Notes: a model not told the origin generated them from the letters alone. A stretch of 64,000 nt of DNA from Defluviitalea saccharophila (GCF_038396635.1 NZ_CP121687.1:2232001-2296000); one strand, 5' to 3'. Positions 34,794-43,256 are shown, counted from the stretch's first letter. Translations and numbers: made by a program.

Positions 34794-36167
34794 TTATAAG
34801 AAAAATAATGCCGTAATAAAAGTGGCTACAAATCCTATGATTACAGGCAGAAGATTTTTTCTGGCAAGTTCTAAGGGCTCCACATTACATATGGCAGCTA
34901 CCGGTATGATGCCCCAGGGAATAATGGTTCCTCCCCCTACCCAAACGGTACTGATTTGACCTAAGGAGGCGAGCACTTCTTTGTTGATGTCCATTGCAAA
35001 AGAAAAGGTTTGAGCCAGAGAACCGAGCAAAGGAAGTCCGGAAAATCCTGAACCGTCAAGACCGGTTATAATCCCTACAATAATCTGAATAAAGGCTACA
35101 GAGAATTTAGACAGGGCAATTTTATCCGACAGATAAAGTCCCATATCGGACAATAATCCGGTGGCATCGGGACCAAGAATGATTTTTGCATTTTCTTCAT
35201 TTCCTAAAAAGAAAAACGCACCTATGATGATTACCGGAGCAAAGATTTTTATACCAAAAATAAAACCTTCTCTGACATAGTCGGTTATCTTTTCAAAGGA
35301 ATCTACAAAATGATGATTAATAATGGATACAAAAACCATGATCAATACCGCGGTTCCTCCTACCAATGCTGTAGCATCTCCTCCTTTTAGCTTATATTTG
35401 TACATAATATAAATATCTAAAAGGAAGGCCAGGGGAGTTAAAATAGAGACAAAATAAACGCCGATCGTAGGCTTTAAAGCTTCAGAGGCTTTTAATTTTG
35501 CAGGTTCTTCTTTTTGAGGAGTATAATTTTTAAGATCTTTTTTCATCATAAAGAAGCTAGCACCGACAGTGACCACACTCATTACCAGCCAAAGGGGGAA
35601 GCTGGCGTGAATTAATGTAAGAGGGTTATCGATATTTGCTGCTTTGGCTGTAATGGCTGGCGCTCCTTGAATAAAATAGTCCCCGGATAAACCGATTCCG
35701 TGACCGAAGATATTCATGGCTACCGCAGCCCAAATGGGAGGAAGTCCTGCTTTTAGTGCTGCAGGAAGCATAATGGCTCCTACCAATGCTATCGCCGGAG
35801 AAGGCCAGATAAACCAGGAAAAGAAGAGCATGACAAATCCAAGTGCAAAAAACGTCACACTTGGATTAATCATGAGTTTTTTAATGGGCAGCATCATCAG
35901 TTCGTCCGCTCCAATATCCCTTAGGGCACGGGACATCGCCACCACCAAAGATATGACAAGAATAATGCTCCAAAACTCGTTGCCGGCTGCAATTAATGCA
36001 TTATATACCGCCTGAATACCCTTTACTACGCTGCCGGAATACATAAAACCGACTAAAAATATTCCAAGAATACAGGGCAGTACGGTGTCTTTTTTAAAGG
36101 CCATGGTGATGATGACAACGAGTACAATGACAAAATATACGAAATGTAAAGGGGTTAAATTTACCAT
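34794..36167 (-). CDS. transporter of the ion-transporter (CitMHS/DcuC-like) superfamily
   Basis: A 457-residue membrane protein with about 12 hydrophobic segments, starting TPLHFVYFVIVLVVIITMA. Repeated blocks such as WPSPAIALVGAIMLPAALKA and VWVGGGTIIPWGIIPVAA with Pro/Gly-rich re-entrant stretches (GLDGSGFSGLPLLGSLAQ) fit secondary carriers of the ion-transporter superfamily for carboxylates. The exact family and substrate are not recognised. It lies 20 bases downstream of the FAD oxidoreductase, so carrier and enzyme probably handle the same compound. Confidence 0.75.
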   Translation of the reverse strand: MVNLTPLHFVYFVIVLVVIITMAFKKDTVLPCILGIFLVGFMYSGSVVKGIQAVYNALIAAGNEFWSIILVISLVVAMSRALRDIGADELMMLPIKKLMINPSVTFFALGFVMLFFSWFIWPSPAIALVGAIMLPAALKAGLPPIWAAVAMNIFGHGIGLSGDYFIQGAPAITAKAANIDNPLTLIHASFPLWLVMSVVTVGASFFMMKKDLKNYTPQKEEPAKLKASEALKPTIGVYFVSILTPLAFLLDIYIMYKYKLKGGDATALVGGTAVLIMVFVSIINHHFVDSFEKITDYVREGFIFGIKIFAPVIIIGAFFFLGNEENAKIILGPDATGLLSDMGLYLSDKIALSKFSVAFIQIIVGIITGLDGSGFSGLPLLGSLAQTFSFAMDINKEVLASLGQISTVWVGGGTIIPWGIIPVAAICNVEPLELARKNLLPVIIGFVATFITALFFL

Positions 36168-36187
36168 ATAACGTCCTCCTCGGGGGA

Positions 36188-37468
36188 TTAAATAGCAAGG
36201 TTTCTATTAAATATATCCTCTAGGGATAGTGAGGCTACTTTGTTTTTAATTTCATGAATATCGGTGGTATATAGACCGAGTTCTTTCATTCTTTCAAAGT
36301 ATACAGAACCTGAAAAGGTATATTTTTTGCCCATGCCTTCTTCAGTTTCCATGGCACGCTTAACGTAAGCAATCGCATCTCCTACGGCAAGTTCTTTCGG
36401 CAATTGAAGAAGCTCAAGACCTAAAGCGTATCGCACGCTATTATGTCCTGCCAGTGTGCCGGTCACAATTGCTTCTGTGTGTCCTACCAAAAGACCTGCT
36501 TTTTCTCCCCCACAGAATAGATTATTTAAGCCTTCTACTTTAAGGTAATTATCCCTATAGGCCATGGCAAAATATCTCATGGAGTTTCCTTTTCCCCCTG
36601 CGTAAGGATCTTCATATCTGGCATTTTCAAATCCGGGGATTTTTCTTAATCTTTCTAAGGCAAAGTAGGGAGACATTAGTTTTGCATGACCAGTATCCAA
36701 TAGAATGATATTGGCTTTAAATGCTTCTAAGGCATATTGCTGACATGCCTTAACATCCAGATGGTCTTCGATTAAGTCATCAGGGATAGGAACGACACAT
36801 ACGCCCTTTGTATTTAATTCCTCCTGGATTTCTGGTGAAAGGGATTCCTTATATAATTTACATGAGCCGCTCATTGCTCCTACACTTCCATTGGCTTTTT
36901 TGCCCACCATTTCTTTCAGTCCGGCAAGTCCTGCAATACTTACTCTGCCTCCGAAGCTGGGGCATCTAAGAATGCACATCGCACAGCCGTTTCCATACTT
37001 TGTACAGTTGTTCATAGGTCCTGCGGTTCCTGTTGTATCAATAAAAGCATCTCCTTCGAAAATTCGTCCCTGTTCATCTGTAACAGATACAATAGATTCA
37101 TTCTCTACTGAAACTTTAGTAACTCTGGATTGAAAAACAATTTTAATTCCCATTTGTTCTATGTATTTAAGGACAGTTCCGTGGGTATCTGCAATATCAT
37201 ATAAATTGGCATGATGATGGCCCGGAAAGCTAATATTTTTATGCCTTGCATTTTCATCACATATTTTAAATAAGTCTCCGCCGCCCAGGGCAATCATTTC
37301 TTCTGCCGCAGTAAATCTGCCGTTATTTCGCATAATGCCTCCCACAAGGCCTGTCCCAAGAAGCATATCCGTTCTTTCTAATAAAGTAACTTCACCGCCG
37401 GCTTTAGCGGCACTGATGGCAGCAGCACAGCCTGCCCAGCCCCCGCCTATTACGATAACCTTAGCCAT
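36188..37468 (-). CDS. FAD-dependent oxidoreductase
   Basis: A 426-residue flavoprotein with an N-terminal Rossmann dinucleotide site (VIVIGGGWAGCAAAISAAKA, acidic end TLLER), resembling the FAD_oxidored family. A Cys-rich stretch, NNCTKYGNGCAMCILRCP near residue 150, contains CxxCxxxC and could bind a metal or cluster or form a redox disulfide. A second FAD-contact block, NNLFCGGEKAGLLVGHTEA, is near residue 315. Start ATG 37468 has GGAGG seven bases upstream; a longer frame to 37519 lacks a site. Substrate unknown; the downstream transporter suggests an imported carboxylate or similar. Confidence 0.8.
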   Translation of the reverse strand: MAKVIVIGGGWAGCAAAISAAKAGGEVTLLERTDMLLGTGLVGGIMRNNGRFTAAEEMIALGGGDLFKICDENARHKNISFPGHHHANLYDIADTHGTVLKYIEQMGIKIVFQSRVTKVSVENESIVSVTDEQGRIFEGDAFIDTTGTAGPMNNCTKYGNGCAMCILRCPSFGGRVSIAGLAGLKEMVGKKANGSVGAMSGSCKLYKESLSPEIQEELNTKGVCVVPIPDDLIEDHLDVKACQQYALEAFKANIILLDTGHAKLMSPYFALERLRKIPGFENARYEDPYAGGKGNSMRYFAMAYRDNYLKVEGLNNLFCGGEKAGLLVGHTEAIVTGTLAGHNSVRYALGLELLQLPKELAVGDAIAYVKRAMETEEGMGKKYTFSGSVYFERMKELGLYTTDIHEIKNKVASLSLEDIFNRNLAI

Positions 37469-37663
37469 GATTTCGCCTCCTAATATAATGATACAAACAA
37501 ATAAAAAAGCAATTGGCATAGTATCAACTGCTTGTCTGATTCCTATCTGCTTTTATGTACATTCCATCATAATTAAATATTTGAACTTTATATATAATAA
37601 TAGCATATCTAGAAATAAGTATCAAATAGTGTCGGAAATATTTTTGTATAACAAGAAAGAGTT

Positions 37664-37695
37664 TTAGGAAATTTGGATGAATTTCCTATGTAATT
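37664..37695. repeat. decayed copy of the dispersed palindrome
   Basis: TTTTAGGAAATTTGG and GAATTTCCTATGTAATTA keep the two arms with several changes and a shortened left end. Same position type as other copies: next to a terminator. Confidence 0.6.
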
Positions 37696-37722
37696 AAAAA
37701 AGAAAGCAACTAAGCTTTCTAT
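37696..37722 (-). terminator. intrinsic terminator of the polymerase operon
   Basis: On the minus strand AGAAAGC pairs with GCTTTCT and a T run follows; the left arm overlaps the stop codon of the small gene. Confidence 0.8.
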
Positions 37723-37979
37723 ATCTTATACAAATACCATTTTAGAGTATTGACTTCATATTTAATTTCATAGACTCTAAGGGTACCATGAATAATGCTT
37801 TGGCAGGTATAAGCAATCATTCGATTCCCTGCCAGTTTTTCTTCTTCTTTTGTATAAATCTTATCGATTTTGACGACAAGATGGGAATCTCCTTCATTCA
37901 TACGAAACTTAATAGGAATCAGACCTTTTGTTTGGTCAAACCATGCAATCACATCAATATTTTTCATCACTATTTTCAT
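37719..37979 (-). CDS. small protein encoded behind the Y-family polymerase
   Basis: An 86-residue, mainly beta-strand-looking soluble protein (KNIDVIAWFDQTKGLIPIKF, DSHLVVKIDKIYTKEEEKLA, MIAYTCQSIIHG). The start lies 11 bases past the polymerase stop with AGGTGAT upstream, so the two are co-transcribed and both should be induced by DNA damage. I do not recognise the family. An accessory role in damage tolerance is suggested only by position. Confidence 0.75.
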   Translation of the reverse strand: MKIVMKNIDVIAWFDQTKGLIPIKFRMNEGDSHLVVKIDKIYTKEEEKLAGNRMIAYTCQSIIHGTLRVYEIKYEVNTLKWYLYKI

Positions 37980-37990
37980 TCAATCACCTG

Positions 37991-39250
37991 CTATAGAATG
38001 CTGGACATTATCGGATAATCTTCTTCCATAACCCCTCCCGTAATGGGTTTTAGACGGGAGTGAAGGAAACTGGCTCTAAAAACTACGCGAGAACCATAGC
38101 GAAGCCGCAGAGCGTCTATACTTTTGTCAACGGCTTTTTGTTTTTGGGTATCGGAGGCATCAAATAAGGATAGCTGAGCAAATTGATTGCTGCACAGCTC
38201 GGATACCCGTACCCCTAGATGCCTTATGGGTTCTCCTTTCCATGCTTCGTCAAATAATTTACAGGCATATTTAAAAATATGATTGGTACAGTCCGTTGCC
38301 GTTTCGATTTTTCGCTGATGGGAATAATGTCTAAAGTCATTGGTTTTAATATATATGGAAATCAGTTTCGCACAACATTCTTCATTTCTAAGTCGCATGG
38401 CCACTGTTTCAACTAAGGAGAGCAGAATTAAATGGGCTGTCCTTCTGTCGGTGACATCAAAGGAAATAGTGGTTGAATTGCCTATACCTTTTACAGGGGC
38501 GGACTTTTCTTTTGTTACCGAAGAATTTTCAATGCCATTGGCGAAATTCCATACTAAGATACCATGGCTTTTAAGATGTTGGTATAAAAATTTAGGATTT
38601 GCTTTTGCCAGTTCTCCGATGGTATAGATGCCCAATCTACGAAGTTTCGGAGCAGTAGCTCTGCCCACCATAAATAAATCTTCTACAGGCAGGGGCCACA
38701 TTTTTTCGCCTATTTCATGGGGATACAGAGTATGTATTTTGTCCGGTTTTTCAAAGTCTGAGGCCATTTTAGCCAATAATTTATTGCTGGATATTCCGAT
38801 ATTCACTGTGAATCCTAATTCGGTCTTGATACGTTCTTTTATAGCATGGGCAGCTGACAGAGGAGAGCCAAAATGACATTCCATATTGGTATAATCAAGG
38901 AAACATTCATCTACACTGTATCGCTGAATAGCCGGGGAGTACTCTTCAAGTAATTGTATCAGGCTATTGCTGCACTGGAGATATAAATCATAACGGGGAG
39001 GAACGATAACGAGACTCGGGCATTTCTGCAGGGCTGAAAATATGGACTCCCCGGTTTTAATTTTATATTTTTTCGCAGGAATAGATTTGGCAAGGACAAT
39101 CCCGTGTCTCGAGACAGGATCGCCTCCTACAACGGAAGGAATCTCCCGTAGATCCAAAGTACTTCCGTGCTGCAATCTATAGACACTTTCCCAGCTTAAA
39201 TAGGCAGAGTTTACATCAATGTGCATAATCGTACGGTGATAATCAGTCAC
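37991..39250 (-). CDS. dinB: Y-family DNA polymerase (DinB/Pol IV type)
   Basis: Error-prone translesion polymerase. The 419 residues carry palm-domain motifs IMHIDVNSAYLSWE (first metal Asp), YSPAIQRYSVDECFLDYT (catalytic Asp-Glu) and NIGISSNKLLAKMASD, a helix-hairpin-helix (MVGRATAPKLRRLGIYTIGE) and a little-finger domain. Near the C-terminus QLSLFD resembles a beta-clamp-binding motif. Start GTG 39250 with GGGAGGTG upstream. Two LexA-type boxes lie 42-83 bases before the start, which supports SOS control. UmuC/UvrX-like naming is also possible. Confidence 0.93.
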   Translation of the reverse strand: MTDYHRTIMHIDVNSAYLSWESVYRLQHGSTLDLREIPSVVGGDPVSRHGIVLAKSIPAKKYKIKTGESIFSALQKCPSLVIVPPRYDLYLQCSNSLIQLLEEYSPAIQRYSVDECFLDYTNMECHFGSPLSAAHAIKERIKTELGFTVNIGISSNKLLAKMASDFEKPDKIHTLYPHEIGEKMWPLPVEDLFMVGRATAPKLRRLGIYTIGELAKANPKFLYQHLKSHGILVWNFANGIENSSVTKEKSAPVKGIGNSTTISFDVTDRRTAHLILLSLVETVAMRLRNEECCAKLISIYIKTNDFRHYSHQRKIETATDCTNHIFKYACKLFDEAWKGEPIRHLGVRVSELCSNQFAQLSLFDASDTQKQKAVDKSIDALRLRYGSRVVFRASFLHSRLKPITGGVMEEDYPIMSSIL

Positions 39251-39291
39251 AACAGCACCTCCCAGGTTGATCTATAGATATTATTATATAA

Positions 39292-39333
39292 AAACATATG
39301 TTCTATGTAAATAGATTATACGAACATGTGTTT
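39292..39333 (-). promoter_or_regulatory. two LexA (SOS) boxes in front of the Y-family polymerase
   Basis: AAACATATGTTC (39292-39303) and GAACATGTGTTT (39322-39333) each match the Gram-positive LexA/DinR core GAACNNNNGTTC with one change. Their centres are 30 bases apart, close to three helical turns. They lie just upstream of the polymerase gene. Confidence 0.75.
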
Positions 39334-39366
39334 TTAAAATACCAAGTTTTTCTCCAGCAAACAAAA

Positions 39367-39405
39367 AACGCCCTTAAAGTATGATGGTCATACTTTAAGG
39401 GCGTT
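39367..39405 (-). terminator. intrinsic terminator after reverse rubrerythrin
   Basis: AACGCCCTTAAAGTATGA and its complement form an 18-bp perfect stem with a TGG loop; on the minus strand T residues follow. Confidence 0.92.
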
Positions 39406-39421
39406 ATATGTATAAGGGGCA

Positions 39422-39967
39422 TTATGCAAAATATCTTTTTAATAATCCTGCGAAGGCAGCTCCGTGTCTTGCTTCATCTTTACACATTTCATGAACGGTA
39501 TCATGGATAGCGTCATAGTTTAATTGTTTTGCTCTTGTAGCAAGGTCTTTTTTGCCTTGGCAAGCGCCGTGTTCTGCATCCACTCTCATTTGAAGATTTT
39601 TCTTTGTATCGTTCGCAACTACTTCACCTAAAAGTTCTGCAAACTTAGCAGCATGTTCAGCTTCTTCCCAGGCAATTCTCTTATAAGCTTCAGCTACTTC
39701 AGGATATCCTTCTCTATCTGCTTGACGAGACATAGCTAAGTACATTCCTACTTCAGTACATTCACCGATGAAGTTTTGTCTTAATCCTTCCAAAACTTCA
39801 GGATCAACATCCTTAGCTACGCCGATACGATGTTCGTCAGCCCAAGCTAAATCAGTAGCTTTTTGTTCTACAAACTTATCTTTTGGAGCACTGCATTGAG
39901 GACATTTTTCTGGTGCTTCGTCTCCTTCATAAACATAACCACAGATTGTGCAAATAAATTTTTTCAT
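39422..39967 (-). CDS. reverse rubrerythrin (peroxide-reducing diiron protein)
   Basis: A 181-residue cytoplasmic protein with the rubredoxin-like domain first ([12 protein letters not shown] and CPQC, four Cys for iron) and the diiron four-helix domain after it ([50 protein letters not shown], with ExxH motifs). This order is that of the clostridial reverse rubrerythrins that reduce hydrogen peroxide and oxygen with NADH through a reductase. ATG 39967 has GGAGGG seven bases upstream; an earlier ATG at 39982 overlaps the probable operator. Strong terminator and ribosome site suggest high expression. Confidence 0.93.
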   Translation of the reverse strand: MKKFICTICGYVYEGDEAPEKCPQCSAPKDKFVEQKATDLAWADEHRIGVAKDVDPEVLEGLRQNFIGECTEVGMYLAMSRQADREGYPEVAEAYKRIAWEEAEHAAKFAELLGEVVANDTKKNLQMRVDAEHGACQGKKDLATRAKQLNYDAIHDTVHEMCKDEARHGAAFAGLLKRYFA

Positions 39968-39981
39968 CCTAATTCCCTCCA

Positions 39982-40016
39982 AATAATAAAAATTATTTTA
40001 TAATAAAAATTATTAT
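39982..40016 (-). promoter_or_regulatory. PerR/Fur-like repeated operator before reverse rubrerythrin
   Basis: ATAATAAAAATTAT occurs twice, 17 bases apart, each copy an inverted repeat (the first is a perfect AATAAT-AAAA-ATTATT). AT-rich 7-1-7-like symmetry directly before a peroxide-defence gene fits a PerR or Fur-type box. The AT-rich background makes this uncertain. Confidence 0.4.
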
Positions 40017-40074
40017 ATACCAATTTTATCAAGTTTTTTGTTTTTGTCAACCATTTTTTAAAAAAATCAAGTTT

Positions 40075-40116
40075 TTATTAAATAGGAAATCCAGAGGAAT
40101 TTCCTATGTGTAATAA
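40075..40116. repeat. dispersed palindromic repeat copy
   Basis: TTATTAAATAGGAAATCC and GGAATTTCCTATGTGTAATAA; the right arm carries a two-base insertion. It directly abuts the terminator of the DUF2249 gene. Confidence 0.75.
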
Positions 40117-40158
40117 AAAATCCGCAGGGATTAAGGATATACCTTAAATCCTGCGGAT
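40114..40158 (-). terminator. intrinsic terminator of the DUF2249 gene
   Basis: ATCCGCAGGATTTAAGG pairs with CCTTAATCCCTGCGGAT (minus strand; one mismatch), followed by T residues that merge with the palindromic repeat. Confidence 0.88.
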
Positions 40159-40207
40159 CTTTATGATAACCCTAAGTCCTAGTAAGAACCAGGGATAATT
40201 TCATTGC

Positions 40208-40441
40208 TTACTTTTTACCTATAGATACACGCCATACTTCCGGACCTTGTTCTAAGTATTCCCATTCAAATTGATTTTCATATTCTACTAACATTTGATA
40301 GTGTAGGGGGCGGGGATCATGATCATTGAGTAACTCCATTTTTTCACCGGATTTTAAATTGTGAAAGGTCTCAAAAATTACAGCATGTTTATCCCTTGGG
40401 GGATATATTCTTGCATCTACTTGAGCAGCGAAGTCTGACAT
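40208..40441 (-). CDS. DUF2249-family protein
   Basis: A 77-residue TusA-like-fold protein. The family pattern is clear: DARIYPPRDKHAVIFETF near the start, ELLNDHDPRPLHYQML in the middle and WEYLEQGPEVWRVSIG at the end. Members often sit with nitric-oxide, nitrite or hemerythrin genes and are thought to act in redox or nitrosative responses; the biochemical role is not settled. ATG 40441 has AAAGGAGGG. A palindromic Crp/Fnr-like site lies 61-74 bases upstream. Confidence 0.85.
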   Translation of the reverse strand: MSDFAAQVDARIYPPRDKHAVIFETFHNLKSGEKMELLNDHDPRPLHYQMLVEYENQFEWEYLEQGPEVWRVSIGKK

Positions 40442-40501
40442 ATTAAATTCCCTCCTTTATATATTATGTTTACATCATACATCCATTTCTATAGTGTCTC
40501 C

Positions 40502-40515
40502 GTGATTGCAATCAC
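40502..40515 (-). promoter_or_regulatory. Crp/Fnr-type palindrome upstream of DUF2249 gene
   Basis: GTGATTGCAATCAC is a perfect 14-bp palindrome. Its half-sites match the recognition logic of Crp/Fnr proteins (TGA...TCA). A minus-strand -10 like CATAAT near 40463-40468 would place the centre about 50 bases before the start of transcription, a position fitting activation. Confidence 0.55.
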
Positions 40516-40556
40516 AATTTAACGATTTTTGGCAGTACAGTTTAGGATTTGTCGGA

Positions 40557-40585
40557 TTGATTTTTTTGCCATTTTGTCGTATAAT
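40557..40585 (+). promoter_or_regulatory. promoter upstream of chemoreceptor 2
   Basis: TTGATT and TATAAT are 17 bases apart. The predicted transcript starts near 40592 and meets the hairpin at 40635-40680 before the chemoreceptor gene. Confidence 0.6.
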
Positions 40586-40634
40586 TTTATAGGAGAATAG
40601 GAGATTTGTAAAAACCAGCATAAAGTTAATTGAG

Positions 40635-40680
40635 CCCAAAATAAAGCGATTCTTAATTATAAGAATCGCTTTATTTTGGG
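40635..40680 (+). terminator. perfect 21-bp hairpin in the chemoreceptor leader
   Basis: Arms CCCAAAATAAAGCGATTCTTA and complement with an ATTA loop. A-rich left and T-rich right arms fit an intrinsic terminator. No plus-strand gene ends upstream nearby, so it would cut a short transcript from the 40557 promoter (about 90 nt) or attenuate the chemoreceptor. Confidence 0.65.
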
Positions 40681-40771
40681 GAGATATCGATAGGGGGCAG
40701 AAAGGAAATAAGAATTATTTAAGTATTCGTTTCAAAAAGTTTTAATCGTAAAAAGGATGGTGGGGGATACC

Positions 40772-42847
40772 ATGAAGTCAATTAGAAAACAACTCATTTC
40801 TGTAATGTTATTATTAGTTATTATTCCATTTATTATTTCTAATGTAGTAGGTTATATTTTTATTTCTAAAGGGTTTAAAGAGTCTTTGGAAGAGAATAAT
40901 AAAATGCTTGCTATTGCTATAGCGGATAATGTACGAGGGTTTATAGACAAGGCATATAGTACAACAGAAGAAATCGCAAATTTAAAAGATGTAAAAAATT
41001 TTTTGGTAGAGGAACAAAAGAATATATTAGTCGATACAGCAACAAGGCACCCGTACTTTGACTTGCTTTACATCCAAGGTACAGATGGAATGCAGACGGC
41101 TCGCTCGGCAGGAGAGGTAGGAGATCGCTCAGGCAGATGGTGGTTTAAACAAATGATGGAGGATCAGCAGCCCTTTGTAAGTGCGTCATATTACTCTGTC
41201 AATGGGAATGTTCCTGTTACATCCATTTTCTTCCCTATATATAATGTCTCAAAATTAGTGGGGGTTATGGGTTCGGATATTAAATTAGATGCCCTTCAAA
41301 CAATGGTTGAAAAATTTAGTAAAGGAAACAATAGTTACTCATACATCATTGACGGTGAAGGCATCGTTATAGCTCATCCGGACAAGCAGCAGGTATCAGA
41401 ACTATATAATTATAAAACCTTGAAAAAGACCCTTTTAGTAAAGGATGAAAACGGGAATATCCTAAAAGACGAAAATGGGAATCAATTAACGGAACTTCAA
41501 GATATTAATGTACCGGAAAAACTTAAAGAAATTACTGAGAAAGCTCTAAATGGAGAAACAGGGGTTGCTGAGTATGTAGATAGCGAAGGGGAAGCAGTAA
41601 TAAGTGCTTACAGTACAATTGATTTGCCAGGGATTTCAGATAACTGGGGAGTTATTACGGTACAGAAAAAAGATGATGCCATGGCTATTTTTACTAATGT
41701 GCAAAGGAAAAATCTGCTTACAGCTTTCGTTCTCATTTTAGTGGTCATCTTGATTGCTTATTGGATTGCTAATGGAATTAGTCGACCGATTACAAGTGTT
41801 GTACAGTTAATGGAGATGGCGGCTCAGGGAGATTTAACCGTTAGCAGCAGCTATAAGTCTAAAACCGAAATAGGCAGATTGAGCACAAGCTTTAGTCATA
41901 TGATAGCCAATGTGCGAGATCTGATAAAGAAAATAGATGAACTAGGAAAGCAAGTATTTTCATCATCGGAAATCTTATCTGCTACTACAGAAGAGACAAC
42001 AGCCTCTATAGACAGTATTAGCCAGGCGATAACTGCGGTAGCTAATGGTGCCAACGAACAGGCTAAAGATATAGATGATGGGGCAAAGGAAGTCTCAGCC
42101 CTTGCAGAAGAAATAGAAGCAATATCTTATCAAGTAAGCCAAAGCAGAGAAGATTCGCAACTTATCCATGAAGCGAATATTAAAGGTTTAGAAGCTATGG
42201 AGCGTTTAGAAACTAAAAATCATGAAAGCAATACAGTTAGAAAAAATGTAGATAATATCGTAGAACAATTAAATCATAAGGCGAATGAAATCACTTCGAT
42301 TGTAGAAACTATTGTGGGAATATCTAAACAAACCAATCTTCTAGCACTCAATGCTGCTATTGAGGCATCCAGGGCAGGGGAAGCAGGACAAGGATTTGCC
42401 GTTGTTGCCGAAGAAGTGAGAAAACTTGCTGAAGATACAAGTGAAGCAAGCAATAATGTTAAAAAAATCATATTAGATATTCAGCAGGATGTAAAAAAGA
42501 CTCAAGATGCAATGGTAATCTTTAAAGTGGTTAGTGAAGAACAGAGCCAGGCAGTGGTTCATTCAAAAGACATATTCACTGAAATATCCAACGGTATTCA
42601 AGTGATTGTAAACAGAATCAATGATATTACAACCGGTCTGCAAAATGTAAAAAACGGCAAGGAAAAAGTTTTATCATCGATACAAGATATTTCAGCTGTA
42701 TCAGAAGAGACAGCAGCGAGTTCAGAGCAGGCTTCGGCATCCATGGAACAACAAATTGCTGCGGCAGAACAAGTAGGGAATTTAGCCGACGAATTACACA
42801 AGATGGCTACACAACTTTCAACGGCGATTCACAGATTTAAATTTTAG
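40772..42847 (+). CDS. methyl-accepting chemotaxis protein, dCache type
   Basis: A 691-residue chemoreceptor: first membrane segment (about residues 8-30), a large double-Cache sensor (about 35-305; blocks [48 protein letters not shown]), second membrane segment (about 313-335), HAMP, and the cytoplasmic coiled coil with tip [20 protein letters not shown] near residue 520. Two tandem KDENGNxL units at about 41445-41495 sit in the sensor domain. ATG 40772 has GGGGG six bases upstream; the ATG at 40757 overlaps that site. Ligand unknown; double-Cache domains often bind amino acids. Confidence 0.94.
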   Translation: MKSIRKQLISVMLLLVIIPFIISNVVGYIFISKGFKESLEENNKMLAIAIADNVRGFIDKAYSTTEEIANLKDVKNFLVEEQKNILVDTATRHPYFDLLYIQGTDGMQTARSAGEVGDRSGRWWFKQMMEDQQPFVSASYYSVNGNVPVTSIFFPIYNVSKLVGVMGSDIKLDALQTMVEKFSKGNNSYSYIIDGEGIVIAHPDKQQVSELYNYKTLKKTLLVKDENGNILKDENGNQLTELQDINVPEKLKEITEKALNGETGVAEYVDSEGEAVISAYSTIDLPGISDNWGVITVQKKDDAMAIFTNVQRKNLLTAFVLILVVILIAYWIANGISRPITSVVQLMEMAAQGDLTVSSSYKSKTEIGRLSTSFSHMIANVRDLIKKIDELGKQVFSSSEILSATTEETTASIDSISQAITAVANGANEQAKDIDDGAKEVSALAEEIEAISYQVSQSREDSQLIHEANIKGLEAMERLETKNHESNTVRKNVDNIVEQLNHKANEITSIVETIVGISKQTNLLALNAAIEASRAGEAGQGFAVVAEEVRKLAEDTSEASNNVKKIILDIQQDVKKTQDAMVIFKVVSEEQSQAVVHSKDIFTEISNGIQVIVNRINDITTGLQNVKNGKEKVLSSIQDISAVSEETAASSEQASASMEQQIAAAEQVGNLADELHKMATQLSTAIHRFKF

Positions 42848-42884
42848 AGATTAATGACAGCGGCCACTCTTTTACATTTTAAAC

Positions 42885-42922
42885 AAAAAAGCTAAGGGTT
42901 TTTATAGGCCCTTAGCTTTTTT
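42885..42922 (+). terminator. intrinsic terminator after chemoreceptor 2
   Basis: AAAAAAGCTAAGGG pairs with CCCTTAGCTTTTTT; usable in both directions, also by the small gene on the minus strand. Confidence 0.9.
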
Positions 42923-42969
42923 ATTAAGTTTTAATAACACTGACAATTGTGTTGCAGGGTTTGGACGGT

Positions 42970-43110
42970 TTAAGATTGGGATTTAAATTTCAGTTTGATT
43001 GTTTCGGTTGTTATACCTTTTCCATACACAACTGTGGGAACAAAGCCTTGGCTCCTAGTTTTTTTACCATTTTCAGTTCTTTTCATTGCTACAATTTGAT
43101 TCACAGCCAT
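42970..43110 (-). CDS. 46-residue protein resembling the N-terminus of ribosomal protein L25
   Basis: On the minus strand ATG 43110 follows GGAGGGTTCAAT and encodes MAVNQIVAMKRTENGKK, then RSQGFVPTVVYGKG and a short tail to TAA. The middle part matches the start of L25/Ctc proteins (Lys/Arg-rich 'GKxxxRxxGxxPxVxYGKG'), which bind 5S rRNA, but a normal L25 has at least about 90 residues. Either this is a mini-L25 paralogue or a truncated relic kept with a strong ribosome site. A plus-strand 76-codon frame over the same region looks like its shadow. Confidence 0.65.
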   Translation of the reverse strand: MAVNQIVAMKRTENGKKTRSQGFVPTVVYGKGITTETIKLKFKSQS

Positions 43111-43227
43111 ATTGAACCCTCCAATTTTTTCTTTAGAGAATATTTTTATAAACAGTGTCTTTTAAACAATACACCATAAATGCAAATGATTGTAAAACAT
43201 AGATATGTACAGAAAATAAAGTTTTTA

Positions 43228-43256
43228 TTTAATTGAGTGTGAAAATCAAGTATAAT
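43228..43256 (+). promoter_or_regulatory. probable promoter of the SNF-family transporter
   Basis: TTTAAT and TATAAT with a 17-base spacer, 32 bases before the start codon. The -10 lies inside an imperfect repeat (AGTGTGAAAATCA ... TGATATTTACACT), a possible operator. Confidence 0.5.

Noticed and set aside
42949-43179. 76-codon plus-strand frame
   Set aside because: No ribosome site and a Cys/Phe/His-rich composition; the opposite strand holds an L25-like gene with a strong ribosome site.
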